Counted from the first letter of the stretch, positions 1 to 7,550 are shown. The stretch is 12,283 nt of DNA from JALUUH01 sp964636675 (GCA_964636675.1 CAZWUO010000106.1:1-12283), one strand, 5' to 3'. Numbers and translations: made by a program. The notes: generated by a model from the letters alone, not told the origin.

Positions 1-572
1 TCAGGCGTTCCGGGCGGCCCCCCGGCCACTTCAGGCCCGTGGTCATAAAATATCTCTGTACAGGGGCCACAAGGGCCCGTATCACCCATAGACCAAAAAT
101 TATCTTTTGCACCAATCCGCGAAAGTCGAGCCGGGTCTACGCCAATCTGTTTTATCCAAATGTTTGCTGATTCTTCATCTTCATCAAACACAGTGACCCA
201 CAAACGTTCCGGCGCTAAACCAAGTCTCTTGGTTAGAAACTCCCACGCATAGGCAATAGCTTCTTGCTTAAAATAGTCTCCAAAACTAAAATTCCCAAGC
301 ATCTCGAAAAAAGTATGATGCCTGGCTGTATACCCTACGTTTTCTAAATCATTATGTTTACCACCTGCACGCACACAACGCTGGGAACTGGTGGCCCGAT
401 GATTATCACGAACTTCACGTCCTAAAAATACATCTTTAAATTGCACCATGCCCGCATTGGTAAATAGCAAGGTAGAGTCGTTTTCTGGCACCAAAGGGCT
501 GCTAGCAACTATTTCATGTCCACGCTGTTTAAAAAAATCTAAAAATGCAGATCTTATTTCAGAAACTTTCAT
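1..572 (-). CDS. alaS: Alanine-tRNA ligase, N-terminal part (cut by the left edge)
   Basis: Charges tRNA-Ala with alanine in the cytoplasm. Translating the minus strand from the ATG at 572-570 gives 190 open codons that continue past the left edge. The product reads like the class II catalytic core of bacterial AlaS: an FTNAGMVQFKDVFLG block at about residues 37-51, SSQRCVRAGGKHNDLENVG at about 62-80, RHHTFFEMLGNFSFGDYF at about 84-101, and GDTGPCGPCTEIFYDHGP at about 163-180. The family is usually about 870 residues, so the rest of the aminoacylation domain, the editing domain and the C-Ala domain lie outside. The gene starts 18 bases after the recX stop, so co-transcription with recX is likely; recA-recX-alaS is a common gammaproteobacterial order. 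There is only a weak GAG element about nine bases before the ATG. Confidence 0.97.
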   Translation of the reverse strand, partial: MKVSEIRSAFLDFFKQRGHEIVASSPLVPENDSTLLFTNAGMVQFKDVFLGREVRDNHRATSSQRCVRAGGKHNDLENVGYTARHHTFFEMLGNFSFGDYFKQEAIAYAWEFLTKRLGLAPERLWVTVFDEDEESANIWIKQIGVDPARLSRIGAKDNFWSMGDTGPCGPCTEIFYDHGPEVAGGPPGTP

Positions 573-590
573 TGAATCAACTCAGTTTAA

Positions 591-1079
591 TTATTTGGGA
601 TATTCAATAGCCATCTTTATTTGATCCGGAGTAAATCCTCTATTTTGCAAGAAGCGCCATTGTTTACTCATATTTTTGATATCTACTGCTTTTTCGACCC
701 CAAAACGCCGTTCTATAATCTCTTTCGCGGTTTTATACCAATCCCGTTCTACAGAGTCCAGTGTTTGCGCGATTATCTCGTCAGAAACCCCTCTTAAGCG
801 CAATTCTGACTCAATTTTAAACGGGCCATAGCCTTTACCCGCACGAAACCGACAAAAAACCTCAGCAAAACGCTGATCAGACTGGAGATTCTTTTGCGTA
901 AATTGGTCTAATACAGGATTAAATTTTTGCTCACAAAAGCCCTTGTACAGCAGTTTTCGCGCAAGTTCGCAGCGGCTATACTCGCGCCTTCCTAATAAAC
1001 GATAGACGACGGTTTTTATCTGTTTATCTTCGTCTCGTTTTTGCTGTATTGCGCAGTCTAAGTCATCAAGTTTGTGCAT
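591..1079 (-). CDS. recX: RecX, regulatory protein of RecA
   Basis: Predicted modulator of RecA. Known family members bind RecA filaments and limit their extension and ATPase activity. The 162-residue product is close to the usual 150-170. It shows the helical RecX repeats: YRLLGRREYSRCELARKLLYKG near residues 26-47, a second helical unit with SDQRFAEVFCRFRAGKGYGP at about 67-86, and a third with ELRLRGVSDEIIAQTL at about 92-107. It lies directly downstream of recA on the same strand, 131 bases away, with a hairpin terminator between them. Expression is therefore probably by partial readthrough from the SOS-controlled recA promoter. The ATG at 1079 has only a weak purine-rich stretch (AAGATGAAG) before it. 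Alternative identity is unlikely given content and position. Confidence 0.95.
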   Translation of the reverse strand: MHKLDDLDCAIQQKRDEDKQIKTVVYRLLGRREYSRCELARKLLYKGFCEQKFNPVLDQFTQKNLQSDQRFAEVFCRFRAGKGYGPFKIESELRLRGVSDEIIAQTLDSVERDWYKTAKEIIERRFGVEKAVDIKNMSKQWRFLQNRGFTPDQIKMAIEYPK

Positions 1080-1110
1080 GCTTCATCTTAAAACCCTTAG
1101 CCTCCAGGAC

Positions 1111-1154
1111 AATAAACAAATAAGGGCCAATGAGTTATCACCCACTAGCCCTTA
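1111..1154 (-). terminator. Hairpin terminator between recA and recX
   Basis: Read on the minus strand, the perfect 7-bp arms TAAGGGC and GCCCTTA (plus-strand 1148-1154 and 1121-1127) enclose a 20-base loop and are followed by TTTGTTTATT. This fits an intrinsic terminator or attenuator just after recA. Such a leaky terminator is known between recA and recX in E. coli, where it lowers recX expression. A second, imperfect hairpin lies immediately upstream at plus 1158-1181 (CCCGTCAA against TTGACAGG, one mismatch). The large loop makes the fold moderately certain. Confidence 0.6.
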
Positions 1155-1210
1155 GAACCCGTCAAAAAGTAACTTGACAGGTCTTTGCATACTACATTTT
1201 TTCTAAAAAC

Positions 1211-2260
1211 TTATGCTTCGGCCAACTCACTTTCAGCCGGAGAGGCTTTTCCCTCAGTTTTTGTAGCCAGCGATGGTAATAAACGCTCTCGAAGGAGAGC
1301 TTCGATTTCTTCTGCCATTGCTGGATTTCCTTTCAAATAGTTGCGGACATTCTCTTTACCTTGTCCAATGCGTTCACCATTGTAGCTATACCAGGCACCG
1401 GCTTTGTTCACTAATCCTTCACGCACACCGAGGTCTATAATTTCGCCTAGCAGGGAAATACCTTCTCCATAGAGAATATCGAATTCAGTTTGTTTAAAGG
1501 GTGGGGCCACTTTGTTTTTCACCACTTTAACCCTGGTTGCACTACCAACGACTTCATCGCCTTTCTTAATGGCACCTGTGCGCCGAATGTCTAAACGAAC
1601 AGATGAGTAAAATTTAAGCGCATTACCACCCGTGGTTGTTTCAGGACTCCCGAACATAACACCAATTTTCATGCGGATCTGATTAATAAAGATAACCAAG
1701 GTATTAGAACGTTTAATATTTGCCGTTAATTTGCGCAAAGCCTGGGACATTAAGCGCGCTTGCAAGCCAACGTGATGATCACCCATATCACCTTCAATCT
1801 CTGCTTTAGGCGTTAATGCAGCGACTGAATCGATGACCACAACATCTACCGCGCCCGAGCGTACCAGCATATCTGTAATCTCTAAGGCTTGCTCACCGGT
1901 ATCTGGCTGAGAAATCAATAAATCGTCGATGTTAATCCCGAGTTTCTGTGCATAAATAGGATCAAGCGCATGCTCTGCATCAACAAAAGCAGCTGTGCCT
2001 CCGTTTTTTTGCGATTGCGCAATTGCAGACAAGGTCAAAGTGGTTTTACCCGAAGACTCCGGGCCATAGATCTCGACAACACGCCCCTTTGGTAAACCAC
2101 CAATGCCAAGCGCAATATCAAGCCCTAAAGAACCCGTTGATATTGCTTCTATATCTCGAATCGCATTGCCATCGCCCATGCGCATCACGGAACCCTTGCC
2201 AAATTGCTTTTCGATTTGCCCTAAGGCCGCACTTAATGCTCGTTTTTTATTTTCATCCAT
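1211..2260 (-). CDS. recA: RecA recombinase
   Basis: ATP-dependent DNA strand-exchange protein that pairs single-stranded DNA with homologous duplex and, as a filament, triggers LexA self-cleavage in the SOS response. The 349-residue product is full length. Visible landmarks are the Walker A motif GPESSGKTT at residues 66-74, the catalytic glutamate in FVDAEHALD (Glu96), a Walker B strand VVVIDSVAAL at about 140-149, loop L1 around GDHHVGLQARLMSQALRKL, and loop L2 with FINQIRMKIGVMFGSPETTT, including the glutamine that senses the ATP gamma-phosphate. The C-terminus is short and acidic. An SOS box lies 58 bases upstream of the ATG. The gene sits between pncC (upstream) and recX (downstream). 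The Shine-Dalgarno sequence is poor (GTGGTG). Confidence 0.99.
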   Translation of the reverse strand: MDENKKRALSAALGQIEKQFGKGSVMRMGDGNAIRDIEAISTGSLGLDIALGIGGLPKGRVVEIYGPESSGKTTLTLSAIAQSQKNGGTAAFVDAEHALDPIYAQKLGINIDDLLISQPDTGEQALEITDMLVRSGAVDVVVIDSVAALTPKAEIEGDMGDHHVGLQARLMSQALRKLTANIKRSNTLVIFINQIRMKIGVMFGSPETTTGGNALKFYSSVRLDIRRTGAIKKGDEVVGSATRVKVVKNKVAPPFKQTEFDILYGEGISLLGEIIDLGVREGLVNKAGAWYSYNGERIGQGKENVRNYLKGNPAMAEEIEALLRERLLPSLATKTEGKASPAESELAEA

Positions 2261-2317
2261 TGCAATTACACCACTTGACGTTTACTTGTGAATTCAAACT
2301 CGACCACAAAAAGTATA

Positions 2318-2337
2318 TACTATATAAATACACAGTA
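2318..2337 (-). promoter_or_regulatory. LexA-binding SOS box at the recA promoter
   Basis: The minus-strand sequence TACTGTGTATTTATATAGTA matches the enterobacterial SOS consensus (TACTGTATATATATACAGTA) at 17 of 20 positions. The left CTG half-site is intact; the right half reads TAG instead of CAG. It overlaps an AT-rich TATATACT that could serve as the recA -10 region, so bound LexA would block transcription. The position immediately upstream of recA is as expected for direct LexA control. Confidence 0.85.
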
Positions 2338-2387
2338 CCACCTAAAGCCCTAAATTTATTTACCATTATGAATCGACTCCAAACAAC

Positions 2388-2897
2388 TTATATATCACTA
2401 TTGCAATACCTCTTAAGCACGCTCAGCAAGCGACTTAGCGCATAAGCGGTAGCCTGTAAACGGACATCTTCCCGACGCCCTTTGAATCGCGTCAATTCAT
2501 GCGAACACTCTCCATCAACCACGGCCCAGGCAAAACAAACCGTGCCTACAGGCTTGTCAAGACTGCCTCCATCTGGGCCAGCTATACCCGTAATTGCAAC
2601 ACTAATTTGCGCATTACTATGGGTTAAAACACCGGCCGCCATTTCCCTAGCCGTCTCACAGCTCACGGCACCAAATTTTTCAAGTGTTGCGGCTCGTACA
2701 CCTAACATCTCTTGCTTCGCATTATTGCTATAGGTAATAAAGCCGCGATCAAACCATGCTGAACTACCTTGCACATCCGTTATCAGCTTTGACAAATACC
2801 CCCCAGTGCACGACTCCGCCACTGCGCACATCACTTTATTTGCATCGAGCAGCTGCCCCAATTTACAGGCCAAGCTATAAACATCTTGTTCTATCAT
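2388..2897 (-). CDS. pncC: Nicotinamide-nucleotide amidohydrolase PncC (CinA C-terminal domain family)
   Basis: Predicted to deamidate nicotinamide mononucleotide to nicotinate mononucleotide, recycling the NMN released by NAD-dependent DNA ligase. The 169-residue product is a stand-alone CinA C-terminal domain of normal length, without the N-terminal MoaB-like domain of full CinA. Family motifs are visible: AVAESCTGGYLSKLIT at residues 25-40, FITYSNNAKQEMLGV at about 53-67, GAVSCETAREMA at about 76-87, AITGIAGPDGG at 101-111, and KPVGTVCFAW at about 115-124. It lies just upstream of recA on the same strand, an arrangement widely conserved in gammaproteobacteria. The ATG at 2897 has a weak GGA-type ribosome site about ten bases upstream. 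Confidence 0.93.
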   Translation of the reverse strand: MIEQDVYSLACKLGQLLDANKVMCAVAESCTGGYLSKLITDVQGSSAWFDRGFITYSNNAKQEMLGVRAATLEKFGAVSCETAREMAAGVLTHSNAQISVAITGIAGPDGGSLDKPVGTVCFAWAVVDGECSHELTRFKGRREDVRLQATAYALSRLLSVLKRYCNSDI

Positions 2898-2987
2898 GTC
2901 GCTTTTTCCAAAACATTTATGGGATAATCCATCGCCCGGACGACCTCTCTTCTACTGAGTAAGGTAATACACCCTCAATACTATTTA

Positions 2988-3016
2988 TTGATGTATGTCG
3001 GCATATTGGGCATAAG
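2988..3016 (+). promoter_or_regulatory. Candidate sigma-70 promoter for psd
   Basis: TTGATG at 2988-2993 and CATAAG at 3011-3016 are separated by 17 bases; each hexamer matches its consensus at four of six positions. It sits in the divergent pncC-psd spacer and would give a leader of roughly 35 bases before the psd ATG. An AAAGG ribosome site at 3047-3051 lies seven bases before that ATG. Confidence 0.45.
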
Positions 3017-3058
3017 CCCCTAAAACTCAAAGCTTCAAAATTCTACAAAGGTAAAAAA

Positions 3059-3997
3059 ATGAACACTGACCACAGAAAGCTTAATAATAACAACGACGAT
3101 GCAGATACGGAACAAACGACCAGCCTCTACGACTATATCAAATCAATTCCTCAGCACGTACTACCACAACATAGTTTATCAAAACTAATGCATGCCATTA
3201 CGCGCAGTCGCAATCCGGTACTTAAAAACTTTTTAATCAATAAAATCATTAAATTATACAATGTAGACATGCGCTTAGCACGTGAAGAAAAAGCGGCAGC
3301 ATATGCTACTTTTAATGCTTTTTTCACCCGCGAACTCAAGCCCTCGGTACGCCCTATCGCGGATGAAGCCGAAGACATCGCATGCCCAGTTGATGGAACG
3401 GTGAGCCAATCTGGCACCATCCGCGACGGTGATATCTTTCAAGCAAAGAACAAAAAGTTTACCGTACAGCAATTGCTCGCCACCAGCGACTTGATCTGCG
3501 AGCAATTTAACAATGGCAGCTTCGCCACTATTTACCTATCACCGAAAGACTATCATCGAATTCACAGCCCAATCGACGCAAAACTACTCGAAATGTCGCA
3601 TATACCCGGTAGATTATTCAGCGTTAACCCAGCGACAACCCGAACCGTCAACGGGCTTTTTGCGCGCAATGAGAGAGTTTCCGCCATTTTTGAAACCCCT
3701 GCGGGCTTAATGGCAGTCGTAATGGTAGGAGCAATTTTTGTTTCGAGCATAGATACGATGTGGTCTGGAACAGTCGTCCCACCTTATGCCAAATCAATAC
3801 GTCATTGGAAATACGCAGAAGACGAGCAAAGCTTCATCGCCAATAAAGGAGATGAACTCGGTCGTTTTAATATGGGGTCAACCGTGGTGTTATTGTTTCA
3901 ACAAGGGAAGGTAAATCTTTCACCCACTTTAACCAACGGAAAAACAGTCAAAATGGGCGAAAAAATAGGTGCGCTCAATATTAATAACGCCACTTAA
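3059..3997 (+). CDS. psd: Phosphatidylserine decarboxylase proenzyme
   Basis: Inner-membrane-associated enzyme that converts phosphatidylserine to phosphatidylethanolamine. The 312-residue product carries the PSD signatures. The self-cleavage site is FNMGSTV, with cleavage expected between Gly273 and Ser274 to give a beta chain of 273 residues and a pyruvoyl alpha chain of 39. Asp112 (in CPVDGTV) and His169 (in DYHRIHSP) correspond to the Asp and His of the autoendoproteolytic triad with Ser274. The site reads MGST rather than the LGST of E. coli, a conservative change. The first 25 or so residues are polar and rich in Asn and Asp, an extension relative to E. coli. The start is supported by AAAGG seven bases before the ATG. 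It stands alone, divergent from pncC and convergent with the PilZ gene. In E. coli psd also lies close to epmA. Confidence 0.96.
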   Translation: MNTDHRKLNNNNDDADTEQTTSLYDYIKSIPQHVLPQHSLSKLMHAITRSRNPVLKNFLINKIIKLYNVDMRLAREEKAAAYATFNAFFTRELKPSVRPIADEAEDIACPVDGTVSQSGTIRDGDIFQAKNKKFTVQQLLATSDLICEQFNNGSFATIYLSPKDYHRIHSPIDAKLLEMSHIPGRLFSVNPATTRTVNGLFARNERVSAIFETPAGLMAVVMVGAIFVSSIDTMWSGTVVPPYAKSIRHWKYAEDEQSFIANKGDELGRFNMGSTVVLLFQQGKVNLSPTLTNGKTVKMGEKIGALNINNAT

Positions 3998-4048
3998 ACA
4001 CTGCCTGCAATCGGTTGATGCACAGAGCAGCCTGCAAAATGATAAATC

Positions 4049-4396
4049 TTAAGCCATCACAGGTATGGCACGCATTATTTCCTGCAAGGTTCTAAAGGAA
4101 CTGGTATCAAAGTCTCTAAACATCAGCCCTATGCCCTCATTGGTATAGCGCACCACTTTTGCACGCAGTTTTCTATTCGTTCTAGGCGATAGACCGTGAC
4201 CCTCAAGCTTAAATAACAGATCAACATCTGAGTCCATACTCGGCTTATTAATATCCATACACACAAATGCCCCACCCAAACCAACATCTTGAGTACGGCA
4301 CGTCGCCAGACGCACACCCTCGCAAAAAACGACTACTGTTAACTCAATCTCGCGACGTTGACTCCAGCGCTGTTCTTGATGTTTCGGAACTCCCAT
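4049..4396 (-). CDS. Single-domain PilZ protein (putative c-di-GMP binding)
   Basis: Likely a small cytoplasmic c-di-GMP receptor or a PilZ-type adaptor. The open frame reaches an ATG at 4441 (130 residues), but I prefer the ATG at 4396 (115 residues) because GAGTGAGG lies five bases before it while the upstream ATG has no comparable site. Numbered from 4441, an RxxxR-type motif is at R25-W-S-Q-R29, followed by beta-strands, DVGLGGAFV at 52-60 and the PilZ-like ending GIGLMFRDFD at about 103-112. The second c-di-GMP motif is normally (D/N)xSxxG; here the serine is glycine (DVGLGG), so ligand binding may be altered. A TATAAT at minus-strand 4488-4483 may be its -10 element. The target pathway cannot be told from the neighbours. 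Confidence 0.85.
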   Translation of the reverse strand: MGVPKHQEQRWSQRREIELTVVVFCEGVRLATCRTQDVGLGGAFVCMDINKPSMDSDVDLLFKLEGHGLSPRTNRKLRAKVVRYTNEGIGLMFRDFDTSSFRTLQEIMRAIPVMA

Positions 4397-4441
4397 ATTA
4401 ACCTCACTCTCAACAGGATTTAATTTCTTTCCTTCAGGCAT

Positions 4442-4720
4442 ACTTCATTGCCTACTCACACTACTCTACAGAGTTTTTTATTATTATAATAGACTAGTAA
4501 GAGCAAGTATCAGACCACGCAGTTTTTTTTCTTTACAAACAATAAGATAAGAGTCAAAACATGGATTTCGAGCACATATTTAAGATCGTGTTAACAAAAC
4601 ATGTAAAAAGTTTCGACAGCCGTGAAACACTGATGACACAAGCGTTTAGCCAAACACAATACGGGATACGGACACAGCATGCGGTAATTGGAGAAATTTA
4701 GCGCACACAACACTGTCTCT
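4442..4720. other. Longest intergenic stretch, between the PilZ gene and epmA
   Basis: 279 bases downstream of epmA and upstream of the PilZ gene. It holds a perfect TATAAT on the minus strand (4488-4483) that could drive the PilZ gene, a T-rich run around 4522-4535, and a weak + strand ORF listed separately. I see no convincing terminator for epmA, no RNA gene, and no repeat. Confidence 0.5.
4561..4701 (+). CDS. Doubtful small ORF, 46 codons
   Basis: An ATG at 4561 opens 46 codons ending in TAG. The peptide begins MDFEHIFKIVLTKHV and ends in HAVIGEI. I recognise no family, and there is no signal peptide or membrane segment. A purine stretch AAGATAAGAG lies about eight bases before the ATG but is not a clear ribosome site. 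It fills much of an otherwise empty spacer and runs against both neighbours. It may be chance; only conservation in relatives would support it. Confidence 0.2.
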   Translation: MDFEHIFKIVLTKHVKSFDSRETLMTQAFSQTQYGIRTQHAVIGEI

Positions 4721-5668
4721 CTATGACGACACTACGTGCTTAATATTCGAACATCCAGAGTACACCATAAACAGTCGATCTAGACCTATCGCAACACCCG
4801 AACATTCCGGCAAACCATACTTCATTGCCGACAGAAACCGTGGATCGAGGTCATGCGTGAAGCTTGCATCATTCATTGCGACCCCATTAAACCTTTGTTT
4901 TAAAATGGTATAATCAGTCAATTCTTGATATCCGTTGGCGATTTCCATCCCTTCCAAATACAATTCAAATCTCTCAGCTACGGGATAATCACCATCCCTA
5001 ATCCTGGCCATGGCTGCTTGGGAAGCAGGATAATCGTATAAATACGTGGCGCAATCTTGACCTAAATGCGGCTCTACCTTTTCAGCTAATAGGATATCAA
5101 GCCAGGTATCTATATCAACTGAACCATCGGCAGCAAAACCGACCAAGTCATGCGGACAACGATCTAAGCATCTCCTGATGGTTTCTGCATCAGCTTGCGT
5201 TAAATCAAGTCCAGAATATTGCATAAATGCATCTAAATATGTCAATTTCGTCGACGTTCTTTCAATGCCTACAAATGTTAACAATTCATGCACTTCATCC
5301 ATTAGCTCATGATAGGTAATATCCGGCTGATACCATTCAAGCATCGTAAATTCTTGGTGATGGATACGCCCACGTTCATTTTTCCTAAAAACCTTACTGA
5401 TCTGAAAAATGGGCCCACTACCCGCAGCTAACAAACGCTTCATCGTCAATTCTGGCGAACTGTGCAAGAAGAGATCAGGATTCAAATCTACTGAGAAATG
5501 CTCGATATGAGCGTCAGGATTAGGATGTGACACAAGTAAAGGTGTTTCTACCTCCAACACCTTTTTTTGCTCAAAAAACAAACGTATATTTTTAATAAAT
5601 GCCGCACGTTGACGCAGTATCTCCATCGACGCAGTCGGACGCCAATTCTGATTTACCTCTGATTTCAC
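4721..5668 (-). CDS. epmA: EF-P--(R)-beta-lysine ligase EpmA
   Basis: Lysyl-tRNA-synthetase paralogue (also called PoxA, YjeA or GenX) that attaches (R)-beta-lysine to Lys34 of EF-P instead of charging tRNA. The 315-residue product is a bare class II catalytic core without the N-terminal OB anticodon-binding domain of LysRS, as expected for EpmA. Landmarks are EVETPLL at about 40-46, SSPELTMKRLLAAG near 70-84, class II motif 2 FRKNERGRIHHQEFTMLEWY, ERFELYLEGMEIANGYQELTD further on, and motif 3 GVAIGLDRLFM close to the C-terminus. The start is GTG at 5668; the next in-frame ATG (residue 15) would remove part of the conserved N-terminus and has no ribosome site. It follows efp by 31 bases, so the two are almost certainly one operon. 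Confidence 0.96.
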   Translation of the reverse strand: MKSEVNQNWRPTASMEILRQRAAFIKNIRLFFEQKKVLEVETPLLVSHPNPDAHIEHFSVDLNPDLFLHSSPELTMKRLLAAGSGPIFQISKVFRKNERGRIHHQEFTMLEWYQPDITYHELMDEVHELLTFVGIERTSTKLTYLDAFMQYSGLDLTQADAETIRRCLDRCPHDLVGFAADGSVDIDTWLDILLAEKVEPHLGQDCATYLYDYPASQAAMARIRDGDYPVAERFELYLEGMEIANGYQELTDYTILKQRFNGVAMNDASFTHDLDPRFLSAMKYGLPECSGVAIGLDRLFMVYSGCSNIKHVVSS

Positions 5669-5699
5669 AACAGGATTCCCGCTAAGAACAACAACGGAC

Positions 5700-6269
5700 T
5701 TACTCTTTTGCTCTGCTCACATATTCCCCGGAGCGCGTATCGACCTTGATCAACTCATTAGTTTCTATGAACAAAGGCACACGCACCACCGCCCCTGTTT
5801 CCAATGTTGCGGGTTTACCCCCACCGCTCGCCGTATCACCACGAACACCGGGATCTGTTTCAGTGATTTTCAACACAACAAAATTGGGGGGTGTAATACT
5901 AATCGGAGACTCATTCCATAAAGTGACTACGCAAGTATCTTGCTCCTTCAACCATTTCACCATGTCGCCAACAGCTTTTTCATCCGCAGCAACCTGCTCA
6001 AAACTATCGGGATTCATGAAATGCCAAAACTCTCCATCGGAGTAAAGATATTGCAATTCTGTATCAACAACATCTGCAGCTTCAACCGTTTCACCACTTT
6101 TAAAAGTTTTGTCTACGACTCTGCCCGTCTTGAGATTACGTATTTTGACGCGGTTAAAGGCCTGACCTTTGCCCGGCTTTACAAATTCATTTTCTACAAT
6201 ATTATACGGATCACCGTCTAACATAAATTTTAGACCTGACCGAAATTCGCTAGTACTATATGACGCCAT
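5700..6269 (-). CDS. efp: Elongation factor P
   Basis: Binds ribosomes stalled at consecutive prolines and promotes peptide-bond formation. The 189-residue length is typical. The N-terminal KOW-like domain carries the modification loop KPGKGQAF with Lys34 at its tip, the residue beta-lysylated by EpmA. OB-fold domains II and III follow, with YLYSDGEFWHFMN near residues 73-85, and the ending includes VRVPLFIETNELIKVDTRSG. A GAGG ribosome site lies six bases before the ATG. The gene is first in a leftward pair with epmA and is divergent from epmB, so substrate and both lysine-modifying enzymes share one locus and a 196-base divergent control region. Confidence 0.98.
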   Translation of the reverse strand: MASYSTSEFRSGLKFMLDGDPYNIVENEFVKPGKGQAFNRVKIRNLKTGRVVDKTFKSGETVEAADVVDTELQYLYSDGEFWHFMNPDSFEQVAADEKAVGDMVKWLKEQDTCVVTLWNESPISITPPNFVVLKITETDPGVRGDTASGGGKPATLETGAVVRVPLFIETNELIKVDTRSGEYVSRAKE

Positions 6270-6465
6270 GACACCCTCATTTAAAAACTGTAATCACTAA
6301 ATATCCCTGCACACTCTGCGCAGCTTAAAAACTACCTCGATTTATATATGATACCTTGAATTAAGCCACGATGGCACATTGATACCGTGGGCTCATATCC
6401 GAGTCTACGCAAAGCTGAATTATTGATGATGTACTCAGCACCGCTGGAAAGGAGCTTCTTAACAC

Positions 6466-7488
6466 ATGATTTTATCGACACCGCTTATTCGCGATGCGTA
6501 TAATTGGCAACAGTCTTTTGCATCGGCAATACGTTCACCTGAAACCTTATTTGACTACCTTAACCTACCCAGCGAACACCTTCCCGCCGCCAAGCAAGCT
6601 CATAATGACTTTCCTCTCTGTGTCCCTTACGAATTTGCAAGCAAAATGGAAAAAGGCAACATTGATGACCCATTGCTAAAGCAAGTACTGCCCATTGGCT
6701 CTGAACTTGTGCACAACGAGGGTTTCACAATGGATGCTGTTGGGGACACGCACGCAACCTCCACCCCAGGCTTAATCCAAAAATATCGCCGGCGAGCACT
6801 CATTATCAGCACATCCTCATGTGCAATTCATTGCCGTTTTTGCTTTAGGCGACATTTTCCGTATCAAAAAAACAGCCTAAATAACAAGCAAATAAATCAT
6901 ATTTTTGCCAAAGTCGAGCAAGATTCAAGCATCAATGAACTCATTTTGAGCGGCGGAGACCCCCTGTCTCTGAATAACGACAGGCTTGATTTGTTAATGA
7001 ATCGCATCAATGACGTAGAGCAAATTACACTTTTGAGATTTCACACACGGTTGCCTGTCGTCATCCCCCAACGAATCAATGAAGGCTTCATAAAAATACT
7101 CAGGGCGAGCAATAAAAAAATAGTCTTTGTAGTCCACGTTAACCATCCAAACGAAATAGATCACAAATTCAATATCGCCATTAAAAAGCTTGTGCAAAAC
7201 CACATAACTTTGCTGAATCAAAGCGTTTTATTAAAAGGCATTAATGATTCGGCCGAAATTTTATGTCGCTTAAGTCACAAATTATTTGCCGCAGGCATCC
7301 TACCTTATTACTTACATTTAATGGACAAAGTTCAGGGCACAGCACACTTTGATCTGCCAGAACAAACAGCTGTTCAAATTACGCACAAAATGCAAGCAGA
7401 ACTACCGGGGTATCTCGTACCTAAGCTGGTGAGGGAAACCCGTGGCCAAGCCTCCAAAACCACGATTAATTTAATGAATGAAAATTGA
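6466..7488 (+). CDS. epmB: EF-P (R)-beta-lysine 2,3-aminomutase EpmB
   Basis: Radical SAM, PLP-dependent aminomutase (YjeK) that turns (S)-alpha-lysine into (R)-beta-lysine, the donor used by EpmA on EF-P. The 340-residue product matches the short EpmB form rather than the longer clostridial lysine 2,3-aminomutases. The iron-sulfur/SAM motif CAIHCRFC gives Cys119, Cys123 and Cys126. The family block ELILSGGDPLSL follows at about 153-164, then TLLRFHTRLPVVIPQRI. The C-terminal GYLVPKLVRE and RGQASKT contain Lys331, the likely PLP-linked lysine by comparison with the family. AAAGGAG at 6448-6454 lies 11 bases before the ATG, slightly long spacing. The gene is divergent from efp. The pathway is nearly complete here; the later hydroxylase EpmC is absent from the window. 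Confidence 0.96.
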   Translation: MILSTPLIRDAYNWQQSFASAIRSPETLFDYLNLPSEHLPAAKQAHNDFPLCVPYEFASKMEKGNIDDPLLKQVLPIGSELVHNEGFTMDAVGDTHATSTPGLIQKYRRRALIISTSSCAIHCRFCFRRHFPYQKNSLNNKQINHIFAKVEQDSSINELILSGGDPLSLNNDRLDLLMNRINDVEQITLLRFHTRLPVVIPQRINEGFIKILRASNKKIVFVVHVNHPNEIDHKFNIAIKKLVQNHITLLNQSVLLKGINDSAEILCRLSHKLFAAGILPYYLHLMDKVQGTAHFDLPEQTAVQITHKMQAELPGYLVPKLVRETRGQASKTTINLMNEN

Positions 7489-7523
7489 TCTGCGGAAGCC
7501 CCGCGTGTCACATAATGATCGCA

Positions 7524-7549
7524 CAAAAAAAAGGCGGCCAAAGCCGCCT
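7524..7549 (-). terminator. Intrinsic terminator of the Sel1-repeat gene
   Basis: AGGCGGC (7532-7538), loop CAAA, and GCCGCCT (7543-7549) form a perfect 7-bp GC-rich stem. On the minus strand it is followed by eight T residues (plus-strand A run 7525-7532), a textbook rho-independent terminator about 28 bases past the Sel1 stop codon. Confidence 0.88.
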
Positions 7550-7550
7550 G

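Noticed and set aside
2023..2445. A 140-codon open frame on the + strand opposite the recA 5' end and promoter
   Set aside because: It is antisense to recA, has no ribosome site or family resemblance, and its composition looks like a shadow frame of recA.
4003..4037. Direct repeat GCCTGCAA at 4003-4010 and 4030-4037 in the psd-PilZ spacer
   Set aside because: Only eight bases, two copies, no associated element; easily chance and not a hairpin terminator.
6364..6393. AGCCACG / CGTGGGCT bulged hairpin in the efp-epmB spacer
   Set aside because: Considered as a riboswitch or operator, but it has a 15-base loop, one bulge and no match to a known motif; mentioned only as context.
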